A DNA stretch of 64,000 bases from Devosia sp. (GCA_028290665.1 JAQGJK010000012.1:62001-126000); one strand, 5' to 3'; positions 44,956 through 54,792 are shown, counted from the first letter of the stretch. Translations and numbers: made by a program. The notes: a model not told the origin generated them from the sequence alone.

Positions 44956-45345
44956 ATGACGGCCCCTGCCCCGCGGCCGCTGCGCCGCCTCGTCAAGCGC
45001 TCGCAGTTCCTTAGAGCCGCCCGGGGCAGTCGCGCCGGGCGTCCGGCTTTCGGACTGCAGGCGGTCGGGACCGACCTCGACGATGCCGGCATCGGCTTCA
45101 CCGTAACGAAAAAAGTCGGCAACTCGCCTGAACGCAGCCGGATCAAGCGGCGGCTGCGCGCCGTTGCCACAGCTTGCGCCGCGGACTTTCATACCCATTT
45201 CGAGTATGTGCTGGTTGGTCGTCGCGAGGCACTTGCGGCGCCGTTCAGTGCGATGATCGCCGATCTCGGCACGCTTCTGACCAAAGTCCATGCCAATACG
45301 GCAACCGGGGTCCCTCCCGTGCGCCAGCGGAACGCCAAACCATGA
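44956..45345 (+). CDS. rnpA: Ribonuclease P protein component
   Basis: 129 aa. The RNR-type motif reads VTKKVGNSPERSRIKRRLRA, with an upstream FGLQAVGTDLDDAGIGFT. It assists the RnpB RNA in 5' maturation of tRNA precursors. The N-terminus (LKKR-like RLVKRSQF) is normal. Its TGA overlaps the yidC ATG by 4 nt. Confidence 0.95.
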   Translation: MTAPAPRPLRRLVKRSQFLRAARGSRAGRPAFGLQAVGTDLDDAGIGFTVTKKVGNSPERSRIKRRLRAVATACAADFHTHFEYVLVGRREALAAPFSAMIADLGTLLTKVHANTATGVPPVRQRNAKP

Positions 45346-47165
45346 CCGAGAATAACCGCAACATCATCATCGCGATCGTGCTCAGCATGCTCGTGCTGGT
45401 CGGTTGGCAATTTCTCGTCGCCGGGCCGCAGATGGAGCGGTCGCGCCAGGCCGCCATCATCGCCGCCGAGCAGCAGGCGGGCGCCAACACCGGTCTGTCG
45501 ACGCCGATCGTCGCTACCGATGGCAGCATCCCGGCGGATGCCGCGCCGACGGTGTTTGAAACCCGGGATGCGGCCATTGCCGCGACTGCCCGTGTCACGG
45601 TCGATACCGCTGAGTTGATGGGATCAATCAACCTGACCGGTGCCCGGCTGGACGATCTGCACCTGAAGAATTATCGCGAGACCGTCGAGGACGACAGTCC
45701 GATCATCACCCTGCTGTCGCCGGTCACCACGGCGGGTGGCTACTATATCGAGCAGGGCTGGGTCACCGAGAATGGCGAAACCGCAGTCCCGACAGACGCT
45801 GTGTGGACCATCGAAGGCGTCAACCAGATGCTGCGGGAGGGCAACCCCGTTACCCTCGCCTGGGACAATGGCGCCGGCCTGATTTTCCGCCGCACCTTCG
45901 AGGTGGACGAGCATTATCTGTTCACCGTCACACAGGCCGTCGAGAATACCGGCACCGCCGCCGTGACGCTGATGCCATTTTCGCGCGTCGTGCGCGTTGG
46001 CACTCCGCATGTGGCGAATTTTTTCATTATGCATGAAGGCCCGCTGGGCGTTCTTGGCGCCAACAATCTTGTCGGCCGTAAATATGCCGATCTCGCCAAG
46101 GAGCAGCGCATCGACCTGACGTCGAACGGCGGCTGGCTTGGCTTTACCGACAAATACTGGGCGACGGCCGTGCTGCCCGAGCCGCAAACGCCGATCAGCA
46201 CGCGGATGAGCTGGCGCAAGCCGGCCGGGCTCGACATCTACGAAACCAGCTATGTCGGCACGCAGACCGTCGTCGTCGCGCCGGGCACTACGGCCAACAA
46301 CAAGAGCTATGTGTTCGCCGGTGCCAAGGTCGAGGCCGTCATCGCCAATTATGGGCAGGTCTACGGGTTCGATCGGCTCGATCTGCTGATCGACTGGGGT
46401 TGGTTCCACTTCCTGACTTGGCCGCTGTTCCTGCTGCTCCGCGCGCTTTACGGCATCCTCGGTAATTTCGGGCTCGCCATCCTGACGGTGACTATTCTGG
46501 TCAAGGCGGTGTTCTTCCCGCTCGCTAGCCGGTCCTACGCCTCGATGGCCGCAATGCGCCGCGTACAGCCCGAAATGAAGGCCATCCAGGAGCGCCACAA
46601 GGAAGATCGTCCGGCCCAACAGACCGCGATGATGGAGCTGTACAAGAAGGAAAAGATCAATCCGCTCAGCGGCTGCTGGCCGCTGCTGATCCAGATTCCG
46701 GTGTTCTTTTCGCTCTACACCATCATCTTCATCTCGCTCGAGATGCGGCACGCGCCGTTCTTCGGATGGATCCAGGATCTCGCAGCGCCTGATCCGACCA
46801 ACATTTTCACGCTGTTCGGGCTGATCCCGTGGACGCCGACGGCGCTGCCGCTGATCGGAAACTTCCTGCATCTCGGCGTCTGGCCGGTGATCATGGGCAT
46901 TACCATGTGGGTGCAGATGAAGCTCAACCCGCCGCCCACCGATGCGACGCAGGCGATGATCTTTGCCTGGATGCCGGTGATTTTCACCTTCATGCTCGGC
47001 ACCTTCCCCGCTGGTCTGGTGATCTACTGGGCCTGGAACAACACCCTGTCGGTGACGCAGCAATGGTTCATCATGCGGCGCCATGGCGTCGAGGTGAATT
47101 TGCTCGGCAACATCCTGTCGACGTTCAAGCGCAAGCCCAAGCCTGCAGTCGCCGACAAGGCGTGA
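45342..47165 (+). CDS. yidC: Membrane protein insertase YidC
   Basis: 607 aa from the ATG at 45342 ([24 protein letters not shown]); the track start is inside rnpA. N-terminal TM1, a large periplasmic domain (about 60-350), then the conserved insertase core with [58 protein letters not shown] and [14 protein letters not shown]. It inserts and folds inner-membrane proteins alone or with SecYEG. Coupled by 4-nt overlaps with rnpA and engB. Confidence 0.97.
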   Translation: MTENNRNIIIAIVLSMLVLVGWQFLVAGPQMERSRQAAIIAAEQQAGANTGLSTPIVATDGSIPADAAPTVFETRDAAIAATARVTVDTAELMGSINLTGARLDDLHLKNYRETVEDDSPIITLLSPVTTAGGYYIEQGWVTENGETAVPTDAVWTIEGVNQMLREGNPVTLAWDNGAGLIFRRTFEVDEHYLFTVTQAVENTGTAAVTLMPFSRVVRVGTPHVANFFIMHEGPLGVLGANNLVGRKYADLAKEQRIDLTSNGGWLGFTDKYWATAVLPEPQTPISTRMSWRKPAGLDIYETSYVGTQTVVVAPGTTANNKSYVFAGAKVEAVIANYGQVYGFDRLDLLIDWGWFHFLTWPLFLLLRALYGILGNFGLAILTVTILVKAVFFPLASRSYASMAAMRRVQPEMKAIQERHKEDRPAQQTAMMELYKKEKINPLSGCWPLLIQIPVFFSLYTIIFISLEMRHAPFFGWIQDLAAPDPTNIFTLFGLIPWTPTALPLIGNFLHLGVWPVIMGITMWVQMKLNPPPTDATQAMIFAWMPVIFTFMLGTFPAGLVIYWAWNNTLSVTQQWFIMRRHGVEVNLLGNILSTFKRKPKPAVADKA

Positions 47166-47806
47166 GCACCATCGCCTATTCCGATGAACTGATCGAGGCC
47201 GGGCGGCTGTTGTTTGCCCGGCCGTTCCTGTTCATCAAGGGCTGCGTGTCGATCGCCGACCTGCCCGAGCCCGACCGGATCGAGATCGCCTTCGCTGGCC
47301 GGTCAAATGTCGGAAAATCATCGCTGATCAATGCTTTGACCAATACCCATAATCTGGCCCGGACCTCCAACACGCCGGGGCGGACGCAGGAATTGAACAT
47401 CTTCGAATCCGCTTACCAGCAGCTGCGCATCGTCGATATGCCCGGCTACGGCTTCGCCGAGGCGCCCGAGGACAAAGTCAAAAAGTGGACGCGGCTGATC
47501 CGGTCATACCTCACCGGGCGCTCGACGCTGCGGCGGGTATATGTACTGATCGATGGCCGGCACGGGCCAAAAGCCAATGACATCAACATCATGGATCAGC
47601 TCGACAAGTCGGCGGTGAGCTATCAGGTGGTGCTGACGAAGGCGGACAAGCCGCGCGGCGACGGGCTGCAGGCGGTGATTGAGGCGACCGAGGCGTTCAT
47701 CCGCAAGCGCCCGGCGGCGCACCCGCAGGTGTTGGTGACATCATCGGAAAAAGGTGACGGCATGGCCGAACTCCGCGCCGAGATCGCGGCCCTGCTGGTT
47801 ACCTGA
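47162..47806 (+). CDS. engB: Ribosome-biogenesis GTPase EngB/YsxC/YihA
   Basis: 214 aa from the GTG at 47162, which overlaps the yidC stop (GTGA). G1 [15 protein letters not shown]2/G3 region [11 protein letters not shown] and [12 protein letters not shown]4 TKADK and G5 TSSEKGDG are all visible. Essential GTPase in 50S assembly. Convergent with the amidotransferase gene, overlapping its 3' end by 8 nt. Confidence 0.95.
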   Translation: MSTIAYSDELIEAGRLLFARPFLFIKGCVSIADLPEPDRIEIAFAGRSNVGKSSLINALTNTHNLARTSNTPGRTQELNIFESAYQQLRIVDMPGYGFAEAPEDKVKKWTRLIRSYLTGRSTLRRVYVLIDGRHGPKANDINIMDQLDKSAVSYQVVLTKADKPRGDGLQAVIEATEAFIRKRPAAHPQVLVTSSEKGDGMAELRAEIAALLVT

Positions 47807-48509
47807 CGCCACGCAGGAAAGCGCCGAGATAGCCGGCCACCATCGTGCTGTCCGAGGCGATCTGAACCGATTCCAACGCCAGATCGATAACCTCCTGCGG
47901 CGCCTTGCCGGTCCGCAACCGGGCAAGCGCCAGCGTGTAATCATCATCGAATTCGGGATGCGACTGCAGCGAGATGGCGGCGCCATTGCGATAGTTCAGC
48001 CCGGCATTCGGAGTGAATGCCGAGGCGAGAAAAGTCTCGGCTTCCGGCGGCGCGACGATCACCTGATCCTGGTGCGAGCAGGCGACCGAGAGGCTCGCCG
48101 GTGCGGCTGTCATGTAGTTGGGACGCGCGATGACTCCATAGGTGTGGCGGCCAAGACCCCAGCCCTTTTCAGATTTGCGCACGTCGCCGCCGAGTGCGTC
48201 GGCCATGATCTGGTGGCCAAAACAGATGCCGAGCATCGGGGTGTTGCCGGCATAGGCCGTGCGGATGAAGTGCCGCAGCGGCTCGAGCCATGGCAGATCG
48301 TCATAGACACCGGCCGCCGAACCTGGGACCAGCACCGCGTCCAAGGTAGCAGGATCGGGGAATGGCGCGCCCTCATTGATGGCCACCACATCATAGCTGA
48401 AGGTCTCGCCGACGCGGGCGAACATGCGCTCGAACATCAGCGGATAGGGACCGAACTCCGCACGCAAAGGCACGGGAACATTGCCGGTCAGGAGGATAGT
48501 CAGTTTCAT
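47799..48509 (-). CDS. Class I glutamine amidotransferase-like protein
   Basis: 236 aa from the ATG at 48509 ([12 protein letters not shown]). Triad residues are visible: Cys in [16 protein letters not shown], His and Glu in [11 protein letters not shown]. This is the stand-alone GATase1 family related to the GuaA glutaminase domain, often annotated as GMP synthase-like; some members hydrolyse gamma-glutamyl compounds. Substrate unknown. Confidence 0.88.
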   Translation of the reverse strand: MKLTILLTGNVPVPLRAEFGPYPLMFERMFARVGETFSYDVVAINEGAPFPDPATLDAVLVPGSAAGVYDDLPWLEPLRHFIRTAYAGNTPMLGICFGHQIMADALGGDVRKSEKGWGLGRHTYGVIARPNYMTAAPASLSVACSHQDQVIVAPPEAETFLASAFTPNAGLNYRNGAAISLQSHPEFDDDYTLALARLRTGKAPQEVIDLALESVQIASDSTMVAGYLGAFLRGVR

Positions 48510-48588
48510 GCAGCGTCGGGCCCCGGATAGCAAACGGCCCATCGCATGACTACGACGGGCCAGCAAGTCTCGGCTGAGCCGGGAACCC

Positions 48589-49092
48589 TTAGGCGGACTT
48601 CGGCTCGAACTTCAGCGACACGCCATTGATGCAATAGCGCAGGCCGGTCGGCTGCGGGCCGTCATCGAACACGTGGCCCTGATGGCCGCCGCAGCGCGAG
48701 CAATGCACTTCGGTGCGGCTCATCCCGAGGGTAGTGTCGGCGCTGTCGCCAATGCCCCCATCGATGAAGGTGTAAAAGCTCGGCCAGCCGGTGCCACTGT
48801 CATATTTGGTTTCGCTGGCAAACAGCGGCAGGTCACAGCCCGCACACACGAAAGTCCCTTCACGGTGCTCGTCGAGCAGTGGCGAGGTAAACGGTCGTTC
48901 GGTGCCTTCCTGGCGGAGGACTGCGAATTGCTCGGGCGTTAGTTTCGCTTGCCATTCGGCATCGGTCATCGTGACTTCGAAAGTGCCTTCAGCAGCACGG
49001 GTCGTGCCCATCGGGCGAAGAGCGAACGCTGCGGCGCCGAGGGCGAGCACGGCGGTGCCGCCAACGAGAAAGGTACGACGATCGGTGGTCAT
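48589..49092 (-). CDS. msrB: Peptide-methionine (R)-S-oxide reductase MsrB, Tat-exported
   Basis: 167 aa. N-terminal [10 protein letters not shown] followed by a hydrophobic stretch is a twin-arginine signal, so the enzyme probably works in the periplasm. The MsrB domain has two zinc CxxC pairs (VCAGC, HCSRC), [16 protein letters not shown] and the catalytic Cys in [11 protein letters not shown]. It repairs methionine-R-sulfoxide in oxidised proteins. It is just downstream of the fasciclin and sigma/anti-sigma genes on the same strand, suggesting an oxidative-stress regulon. Confidence 0.92.
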   Translation of the reverse strand: MTTDRRTFLVGGTAVLALGAAAFALRPMGTTRAAEGTFEVTMTDAEWQAKLTPEQFAVLRQEGTERPFTSPLLDEHREGTFVCAGCDLPLFASETKYDSGTGWPSFYTFIDGGIGDSADTTLGMSRTEVHCSRCGGHQGHVFDDGPQPTGLRYCINGVSLKFEPKSA

Positions 49093-49112
49093 GGCTCATC
49101 CTCCAGAGATGC

Positions 49113-49159
49113 GCCCCGTTTCTCACCGCCACCGGAGGGACAGGCGGGAGAAACGGGGC
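49113..49159. terminator. Long hairpin between msrB and the fasciclin gene
   Basis: A perfect 12-bp stem (GCCCCGTTTCTC/GAGAAACGGGGC) encloses a 23-nt loop that holds an inner 5-bp stem (CCGCC/GGCGG). It lies 78 nt past the fasciclin stop and 20 nt before the msrB start. No T-run follows; terminator, mRNA-stability or msrB leader roles are all possible. Confidence 0.55.
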
Positions 49160-49236
49160 GAGTTAAGTGTAGTCTATATCCGTGCGATCAGCGACCGCAC
49201 GTCACTATATGGTGAGGCTTTTGCCTCTCCACATAA

Positions 49237-49800
49237 TTAGGACTTCGGGGTCAGCACTGCGTCGATGACGTGGATGACGCCGTTCGACTGCTTCACGTCG
49301 GCGATGGTAACATTGGCAACGGTGCCATTCTCATCGGTAACAGTGACCTTGCCATCGGCGGTCTTGAGGGTCAGCTTGCAGCCGCCAACGGTGTCGACGA
49401 CATGTTCACCGCCATCGGCCTCGACCATCGACATGATGTCGGTGGACATCGCTGCGGCCGGGATCACGTGACAGGCCAGGATCTTGGCCAGCATTTCTTT
49501 GTTTTCCGGCTTCAGCAGGGTGTCGACAGTGCCGGCCGGCAGAGCGTCAAACGCGGCATTGGTCGGGGCGAGGACGGTGAACGGGCCGGGGCCCGACAGC
49601 GTCTCGACGAGGCCGGCAGCTTTGACAGCGGCAACCAGCGTCGTGTGATCGGCAGAATTGACGGCATTTTCGATGATGTTCTTGTCGGCAAACATTGCCG
49701 CGCCGCCAACCATCGGGTTTTCCTGGGCAAAAGCAGCGCCCGAAAGCGAAGCAACACCGAGCATGGCAGAGAGGGCGAAAGCGCGCAGAGTGATATTCAT
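49237..49800 (-). CDS. Secreted fasciclin (FAS1) domain protein
   Basis: 187 aa with a signal peptide (AFALSAMLGVASLSGAAFA). One FAS1 domain: NIIENAVNSADHTTLVAAVKAAGLVETLSGPGPFTVLAPTNAAFDALPAGTV and the H2-like GVIHVIDAVLTPKS. FAS1 proteins mediate adhesion or bind small molecules at the cell surface. In mycobacteria FAS1 proteins MPT70/83 are controlled by SigK/RskA; here an RskA-like anti-sigma and ECF sigma are directly upstream. A perfect inverted repeat lies 79 nt before the start. Confidence 0.93.
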   Translation of the reverse strand: MNITLRAFALSAMLGVASLSGAAFAQENPMVGGAAMFADKNIIENAVNSADHTTLVAAVKAAGLVETLSGPGPFTVLAPTNAAFDALPAGTVDTLLKPENKEMLAKILACHVIPAAAMSTDIMSMVEADGGEHVVDTVGGCKLTLKTADGKVTVTDENGTVANVTIADVKQSNGVIHVIDAVLTPKS

Positions 49801-49878
49801 TTGACGAATTTCCTTCCTTTGGGTGTCCGCTGTTCCGTTCGGGACACTGCAGATACGGGCGAGAAAGGGGGAAGTTTC

Positions 49879-49906
49879 ATTTCAGTATGACGAATATTAC
49901 TGAAAT
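49879..49906. promoter_or_regulatory. Inverted repeat ATTTCAGTA-N10-TACTGAAAT upstream of fasciclin gene
   Basis: Perfect 9-bp arms with a 10-bp spacer, 79 nt upstream of the fasciclin start, with an extra TTCAGTGA half-site 3 nt further on. This looks like an operator for a dimeric regulator with roughly two-turn spacing. It lies in the 180-bp gap downstream of the anti-sigma gene, where no other gene is visible. Confidence 0.5.
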
Positions 49907-49979
49907 CTTCAGTGATCCATCAGACCACATTTCGCGTATGGCCTCGGGATCATCCGGGCCAACGCGGTGACGCCGACGT

Positions 49980-50702
49980 CTAGATTGCCACGGCCTGACC
50001 AGCGGCGACGATCATGCCGGTGGGGGCACCGGTGGGCGAGCCGCCCTTGGGCTCGAGGGTGATGGCGAGCACGGTACCGTCCTCGAACTTGATCTGGGCC
50101 TCGCGCGGCAACGGCACTTCCGTACGCCCTGACACTGGAATGACGCCCATCGACACCGGCGCATCGGTGTCGTCGATGTACCAGAGTTCAAGATCGCGAT
50201 CGGCGACGGCTTCACCCGAAACCGCAGTCAGGCGCACCGATCCAGTGGCGCCATCATAGAGGGCGAGGAATTTGGTGGCGCTACCCTCCTGTTCGAGCGC
50301 GGCGACCAGCTGCACGGCAACGGCCGACGGATCGAGCGGTGCCGGGCGAGTGAGGCCAAAGCCGAGCGCGATCACCGCAACCGCGGCGGCGCCAGCGGTC
50401 AGCGCGCGCCACAGCGCCAGATTATTCCACCAGTTGGCCAGGCCAGTGGCCTTGGGCGCGTCACCAAACGCCCGCGCTTCGATTGCAGCCAGCAACCGCG
50501 ACGGCGGTGCCACGACGTCGAATTCCGCATCGAGGCCGGAGAACCGCGACTGCCAAAGCCGGGCTTCGGCGGCGAGCGCAGGTTCGCTGTCGAGGCGGCG
50601 GCCGGTAGCCGCCCGATCGGCAGGCGATAACAGGCCGAGGACGTATTCGGCGGCAAGCGCCCGGTCCCCGTCCATTCCGCCGATCTCCTCGTCAACGCTC
50701 AT
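49980..50702 (-). CDS. RskA-type anti-sigma factor
   Basis: 240 aa from the ATG at 50702, which overlaps the sigma stop as ATGA; the track start is four codons earlier. The N-terminal anti-sigma region (about 1-80, LAAEYVLGLLSPADRAA... zinc-less type) is followed by one TM helix (TAGAAAVAVIALGFGL) and a periplasmic RskA C-terminal domain (LELWYIDDTDAPVSMGVIPVSG). It would hold the ECF sigma at the membrane until released by a signal. Confidence 0.9.
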   Translation of the reverse strand: MSVDEEIGGMDGDRALAAEYVLGLLSPADRAATGRRLDSEPALAAEARLWQSRFSGLDAEFDVVAPPSRLLAAIEARAFGDAPKATGLANWWNNLALWRALTAGAAAVAVIALGFGLTRPAPLDPSAVAVQLVAALEQEGSATKFLALYDGATGSVRLTAVSGEAVADRDLELWYIDDTDAPVSMGVIPVSGRTEVPLPREAQIKFEDGTVLAITLEPKGGSPTGAPTGMIVAAGQAVAI

Positions 50703-51244
50703 GCGCTCAGACACTCCCGGAGGCGGATCAGGCTGCGGCGCAGCCAGGTTCGCATCGTGTTGAGCGGCACATCGTAGCGTGCCGCCAGTTCCTCGTAGGA
50801 ATACCCATCGAGGTAGGCGCCCCGTACCGCTTCGGCCTTCTGCGTCTCGAGTTCCCCGAGGCAGCGGTCGATGCGGGATTTCTCGCCGCTGGCGACAGCC
50901 GCCTGTTCGGGGTTGAGCCCGCTGTCGGCAATGTCGAGAGCGACGTCGATGTCGTCGGCTTGAGGCTTGCGCGCCCGCAGGACATCGAGCGCGTGGTTTC
51001 GGGCCACGGCGACGAGCCAGCTGATCGGCGAATAGCCCCCCGGAACATAACGATCGGCGCGCTGCCAGATCTTGACGTAGACTTCCTGCAGCGCTTCTTC
51101 CGCTTCGGTCCGGTCTTTAAGAATACGAAGGGTTACGCCAAATAGTTTCGCGCTGGTGCGTTCATACAGCGTCCGGAAGGCGGCGCGGTCACGCAATACG
51201 CAGCGGGAAATCAGCTCGGAAATATCGGCGGTCGCGGGCGTCAT
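50699..51244 (-). CDS. ECF-type RNA polymerase sigma factor (SigK/RpoE-like)
   Basis: 181 aa. Region 2 (FRTLYERTSAKLFGVTLRIL, AEEALQEVYVKIWQRADRY, PISWLVAVARNHALDVLR) and region 4 (RGAYLDGYSYEELAARYDVPLNTMRTWLRRSLIRL) are complete. Directs transcription of a stress regulon, probably including the fasciclin gene and msrB. Overlap with the anti-sigma gene ensures stoichiometric expression. Confidence 0.94.
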   Translation of the reverse strand: MTPATADISELISRCVLRDRAAFRTLYERTSAKLFGVTLRILKDRTEAEEALQEVYVKIWQRADRYVPGGYSPISWLVAVARNHALDVLRARKPQADDIDVALDIADSGLNPEQAAVASGEKSRIDRCLGELETQKAEAVRGAYLDGYSYEELAARYDVPLNTMRTWLRRSLIRLRECLSA

Positions 51245-51388
51245 GAGTTCCTTTTAACCGCTGGCGCGGTGACTGCCTATCCCCACGGCGCCGATGGAAA
51301 CAGCTAAATCGGCACAATGGTGTCACCGGGCAATGACAAGCTCCGCCAATCGCGTTAGAGCGTTTTCATGATCGAGACAAAAAGAGCC

Positions 51389-52279
51389 ATGCCCGATACC
51401 GAGAGCTTCTCGCGCGACGCCGCGATCCTGTCGCAGGCGCTGCCGTTCATGCAGCGCTACGAGGGCAAGACCGTCGTGGTGAAGTACGGCGGACACGCCA
51501 TGGGCGACGCAGCGCTCGGCCAGGGCTTTGCCCGCGACATCGCCTTGCTCAAGCAATCCAAGGTCAATCCGATCGTCGTGCATGGCGGCGGGCCGCAGAT
51601 CGCGGCGATGCTGAAAAGTCTCGGCATCGAATCAAAGTTCGAAGGCGGCCTGCGCGTTACCGATCAGCGCACCATGGACGTGGTCGAAATGGTGCTCGCC
51701 GGCTCGATCAACAAAGAGATCGTGGCGCTGATCAATGCCGAAGGCGAGTGGGCCATCGGGTTGTGCGGCAAGGACGGCAACATGGTGTTCGCCAAAAAGG
51801 CCAACAAGCTGTGGAAGGATCCGGGATCGAATATCGAGCGGGTGCTCGATCTTGGTTTCGTCGGCGAACCGGTGGAAATTGATCGCACGCTGCTTGATCT
51901 ATTGGCGCGCTCCGAGATGATTCCGGTAATCGCCCCGGTCGCCCCCGGGCGCGACGGCAAGACCTACAATATCAACGCCGACACCTTCGCCGGCGCCATT
52001 GCCGGTTCGCTCGGCGCCAAGCGGCTGCTGTTCCTCACCGATGTCGATGGCGTGCTCGATGCCAACAAGCAGCTGATGCCCGAACTGACGGTGCGCGAAG
52101 CCAAGGCGCTGATCGCCGACGGTACCATTTCGGGTGGCATGATTCCCAAGGTCGAGACCTGTCTCGAGGCCCTCGAAAATGGGGTCGAAGGCGTCGTCAT
52201 CCTCAACGGCAAGACCCCGCATGTGGTGTTGGTGGAGTTGTTCACCGAACACGGCGCCGGCACGCTGATCGTCAGGTAG
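51389..52279 (+). CDS. argB: Acetylglutamate kinase
   Basis: 296 aa from the ATG at 51389 ([20 protein letters not shown]), which matches usual rhizobial N-termini; an ATG at 51368 would add seven residues. Motifs: [11 protein letters not shown] (phosphate binding), [31 protein letters not shown] (N-acetylglutamate binding), [12 protein letters not shown] and [10 protein letters not shown]. Second step of arginine biosynthesis. In Hyphomicrobiales it normally follows engB closely; here five genes intervene. Confidence 0.96.
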   Translation: MPDTESFSRDAAILSQALPFMQRYEGKTVVVKYGGHAMGDAALGQGFARDIALLKQSKVNPIVVHGGGPQIAAMLKSLGIESKFEGGLRVTDQRTMDVVEMVLAGSINKEIVALINAEGEWAIGLCGKDGNMVFAKKANKLWKDPGSNIERVLDLGFVGEPVEIDRTLLDLLARSEMIPVIAPVAPGRDGKTYNINADTFAGAIAGSLGAKRLLFLTDVDGVLDANKQLMPELTVREAKALIADGTISGGMIPKVETCLEALENGVEGVVILNGKTPHVVLVELFTEHGAGTLIVR

Positions 52280-52281
52280 TT

Positions 52282-52303
52282 GGCAGGGCGGTCGCGCCCT
52301 GCC
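52282..52303. terminator. Hairpin terminator between argB and the convergent methyltransferase
   Basis: A perfect 9-bp stem (GGCAGGGCG/CGCCCTGCC) with a 4-nt loop starts 3 nt after the argB stop and ends 5 nt before the stop of the convergent gene. No strong T-run, but position fits a shared terminator. Confidence 0.65.
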
Positions 52304-52307
52304 CCTG

Positions 52308-53150
52308 CTAGCGTGCCTCGGCAAGAATCGCCACGCTGCGGAGCGATCCGCTGATCAGGCTGGCGATGTAATTGCGGCGCCTCTCACTGAAATCGGCCCC
52401 GAGGACAACTTCGTTGACCGCCACCAGGGCGGGCGGCGGCGCGGCACCGGCGGCTTGCGCGCGCGCCGCGACTTCGAGGTGCGCGGCGGTCTCGTCGACG
52501 ACGTCGAGACAATTGAAACCAGCGGCCATAAAGCCGTCGCGGAGGTCTTCCTCGGAACCGACGTGGCTCCGTTCCGGATCGACAGCCCAGGGCAACGGAA
52601 ACTTCGGCGCGCCGGTGCCGGCGACAACTTCGGTCCACAGCAGGCGCCCACCAGGCCTCAACACCCGACGAATTTCCCGCAGCACCGCCGGTTTGTCGGC
52701 AAGGTTCATGCCGACGTAAAAACAGATCGCCGCATCGAATTTCGCGTCCTCGAAGGGCAGTGTTGCCGCGTTGCCGAGCACGAAATCGACGGTGTCGGCA
52801 AGACCGACAAGTGCCGTCAACTCAGTCGCGGCGACAACGAAGTGCGGCGTCAGATCGATGCCGGTGACCCTGGCGCCGGTCGTCGCAGCGATATACCGGG
52901 CCGGCCCACCGACGCCACTGCCAATATCAAGCACATGGCTGACCGGCCCCGGCGCGAGGCGGGCGACATGATCGCGCGTCGCCGCCAGTTCGCGACCATG
53001 CAGTTGATCGTAGGGATAAAGCTGTTCCGCCGTAACGCCAGCCGCGATATCACCCCGCTCTGCCAGCGCCCCGAGAATGCGCGCGGTGATGGCCGAACTG
53101 GAATAGTGCGCAACGATGGCGTGGTCGGCGTCTGGTCCGGTGTCCGGCAT
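52308..53150 (-). CDS. Class I SAM-dependent methyltransferase (UbiE/sarcosine-methyltransferase-like)
   Basis: 280 aa from the ATG at 53150 after a GGAGGGAG site. SAM-binding motif I VLDIGSGVGGPARYIA, then VTGIDLTPHFV, FVLGNAATLPFEDAKFDAAICFYVGMN and VLRPGGRLLWTEV. The N-terminal LYPYDQLHGRELAATRDH and the motif I form resemble cyclopropane/sarcosine-dimethylglycine type methyltransferases. The acceptor is unknown. Confidence 0.85.
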   Translation of the reverse strand: MPDTGPDADHAIVAHYSSSAITARILGALAERGDIAAGVTAEQLYPYDQLHGRELAATRDHVARLAPGPVSHVLDIGSGVGGPARYIAATTGARVTGIDLTPHFVVAATELTALVGLADTVDFVLGNAATLPFEDAKFDAAICFYVGMNLADKPAVLREIRRVLRPGGRLLWTEVVAGTGAPKFPLPWAVDPERSHVGSEEDLRDGFMAAGFNCLDVVDETAAHLEVAARAQAAGAAPPPALVAVNEVVLGADFSERRRNYIASLISGSLRSVAILAEAR

Positions 53151-53240
53151 GGCAATCTCCCTCCGGCCAAAGCCTAGGCCGTCCCGTCGCGAAAGGCGAC
53201 TGGCTGTCGGGAATGCTGAAACTGCGGATACCGGGCGCAC

Positions 53241-53269
53241 AAAAAGGGGGCACCTCGCGGCGCCCCTTC
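53241..53269 (-). terminator. Hairpin plus T-run after the MFS transporter gene
   Basis: On the minus strand, AAGGGGCGCC-GCGAG-GTGCCCCCTTTTTG forms a GC-rich, slightly imperfect stem ending in five T residues, 21 nt after the MFS stop. Typical intrinsic terminator. Confidence 0.7.
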
Positions 53270-53290
53270 TCACTGTTCAATGGCGAGAAT

Positions 53291-54784
53291 TCACGCCTCG
53301 ACCAACACCGGCTCAGCAGCCGCCCGCTGTCCCGGCTGACTGCCGCCGCGCTTGAAGAAGCCGGCGAGCAGCAGGACCAGGGCGAACGAGCCGATGACGT
53401 ACCAGAGCGCCAGGGCCGAGGCCGAGGCGAAGGCCGCCTGCGGCGTGCTGCCAGTGGCGAAGGTGTTGCCGAGATTGGTGAAGAAGATCTGCCCGATCAG
53501 CGCCACGCCGAGTGCGCCGCCCACCTGCTGGAAGGCCTGCAACGCCCCTGAACCGGCACCCGCGTCGCGGGGCGGTACGTTCGAAAGCACCAGTTGGAAC
53601 AGCGACGAGAAACCGAGGCCGAGACCGATGCCGGCGATCAGCAGCGGCGGCAGGAAAGCCCAATGGTCGATCGTGTCGGTCACACCGGCGATATAGAAAT
53701 GCAGCCAGCCAATGCCGAGAACCAGCAACGCGCCCGATGTCGCCAGCCGGGTGCGCAGGTAGTTGGAGCCGAAGCGTGCGGCGATGCCCGAGGCAAGCAG
53801 CACGCCAACGGAGAATGGCGTGTTGGTCAGGCCAGAGTTGAGCGGAGTGAACGCGAAACCGCCCTGCAGCAGCAGCGAGATCACCATGAACATGCCCGGA
53901 ATGCCCGAGGCGAAAATGGTGGTGACGAAGGCGCCGAACATGAACTGCTTGTTGGTGATGAGGTCATAGTTCAGCAATTGCGGCTCGCCACGAGCGGCAC
54001 GGCCACGCGTCCACATGACGAACAGCCCGAGGATCACGACGCCGGCGGCGATCATGCCGAAGGCCCACAGCGGCCAGCCATAAGTCCGCCCTTCTACGAT
54101 GGGGAACACCACGGCGAAGATGCCGAGACCGAACAGGCCGATGCCGACATAATCATTCTTGAGGCCTGGATGGCCCGGTAGGCGCGGGATCAGGAAATAG
54201 CCGGCGATGACGGCGGCGATGCCGATCGGGATATTCACGAGGAAAATCGGCTGCCAGTCGAGGCCGAACAGATTGGCCGAAACCAGCACGCCGCCGAGGA
54301 TCGGGCCGCAGACCGAGGCAAGGCCCGCCGACAGGCCGAACAGCGAAAACGCCTGGCCGCGTTCTTCGGGCGGGAAGGTGACGGTGGCGATGGCCAGCAC
54401 CTGCGGCGTCATCATCGCGCCGGCAAGCCCCTGAATGACGCGGGCAAAGATCAAAAATTCGATGTTGGGCGACAGCCCGCATAGCGCCGAAGCGGCGGTA
54501 AAAGCCCCGACGCCCCAGAGAAACAGTTTGGTGCGGCCGAGAATGTCACCCAGCCGGCCGAACGGCAGCAGTCCAAGCGCAAAGGCCAGGATGTAGGCGG
54601 CAATTACCCATTCGATCTGGGTCGCGGAGGCCTTGAGCCCGGTCTGCATGCTGGGCAGCGCGACGTTGACGATGGTCACGTCGATGAGATTCATGAAATT
54701 GGCGATGAGCAGCACGAACAGCGCCAGCCAGCGGCGCGGATCGGCGGTTTCGGCGGTGACGGCCGCAAAGGGTGGCGATGACAT
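53291..54784 (-). CDS. MFS multidrug transporter, DHA2 (EmrB/QacA) family
   Basis: 497 aa, about 14 helices. NLIDVTIVNVALPSMQTGL, FALGLLPFGRLGDILGRTKLF and RVIQGLAGAMMTPQVLAIATV are DHA2 signatures. Exporter of hydrophobic toxins. Encoded 8 nt downstream of a TetR gene on the same strand, a usual regulator/exporter pair. It should be induced when TetR binds a ligand. Confidence 0.94.
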   Translation of the reverse strand: MSSPPFAAVTAETADPRRWLALFVLLIANFMNLIDVTIVNVALPSMQTGLKASATQIEWVIAAYILAFALGLLPFGRLGDILGRTKLFLWGVGAFTAASALCGLSPNIEFLIFARVIQGLAGAMMTPQVLAIATVTFPPEERGQAFSLFGLSAGLASVCGPILGGVLVSANLFGLDWQPIFLVNIPIGIAAVIAGYFLIPRLPGHPGLKNDYVGIGLFGLGIFAVVFPIVEGRTYGWPLWAFGMIAAGVVILGLFVMWTRGRAARGEPQLLNYDLITNKQFMFGAFVTTIFASGIPGMFMVISLLLQGGFAFTPLNSGLTNTPFSVGVLLASGIAARFGSNYLRTRLATSGALLVLGIGWLHFYIAGVTDTIDHWAFLPPLLIAGIGLGLGFSSLFQLVLSNVPPRDAGAGSGALQAFQQVGGALGVALIGQIFFTNLGNTFATGSTPQAAFASASALALWYVIGSFALVLLLAGFFKRGGSQPGQRAAAEPVLVEA

Positions 54785-54792
54785 GGTTTAGG

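Noticed and set aside
45624-47084. Minus-strand ORF of 486 aa
   Set aside because: Entirely antisense to yidC, rich in His/Arg/Asp with no domain; a shadow of a GC-rich real gene.
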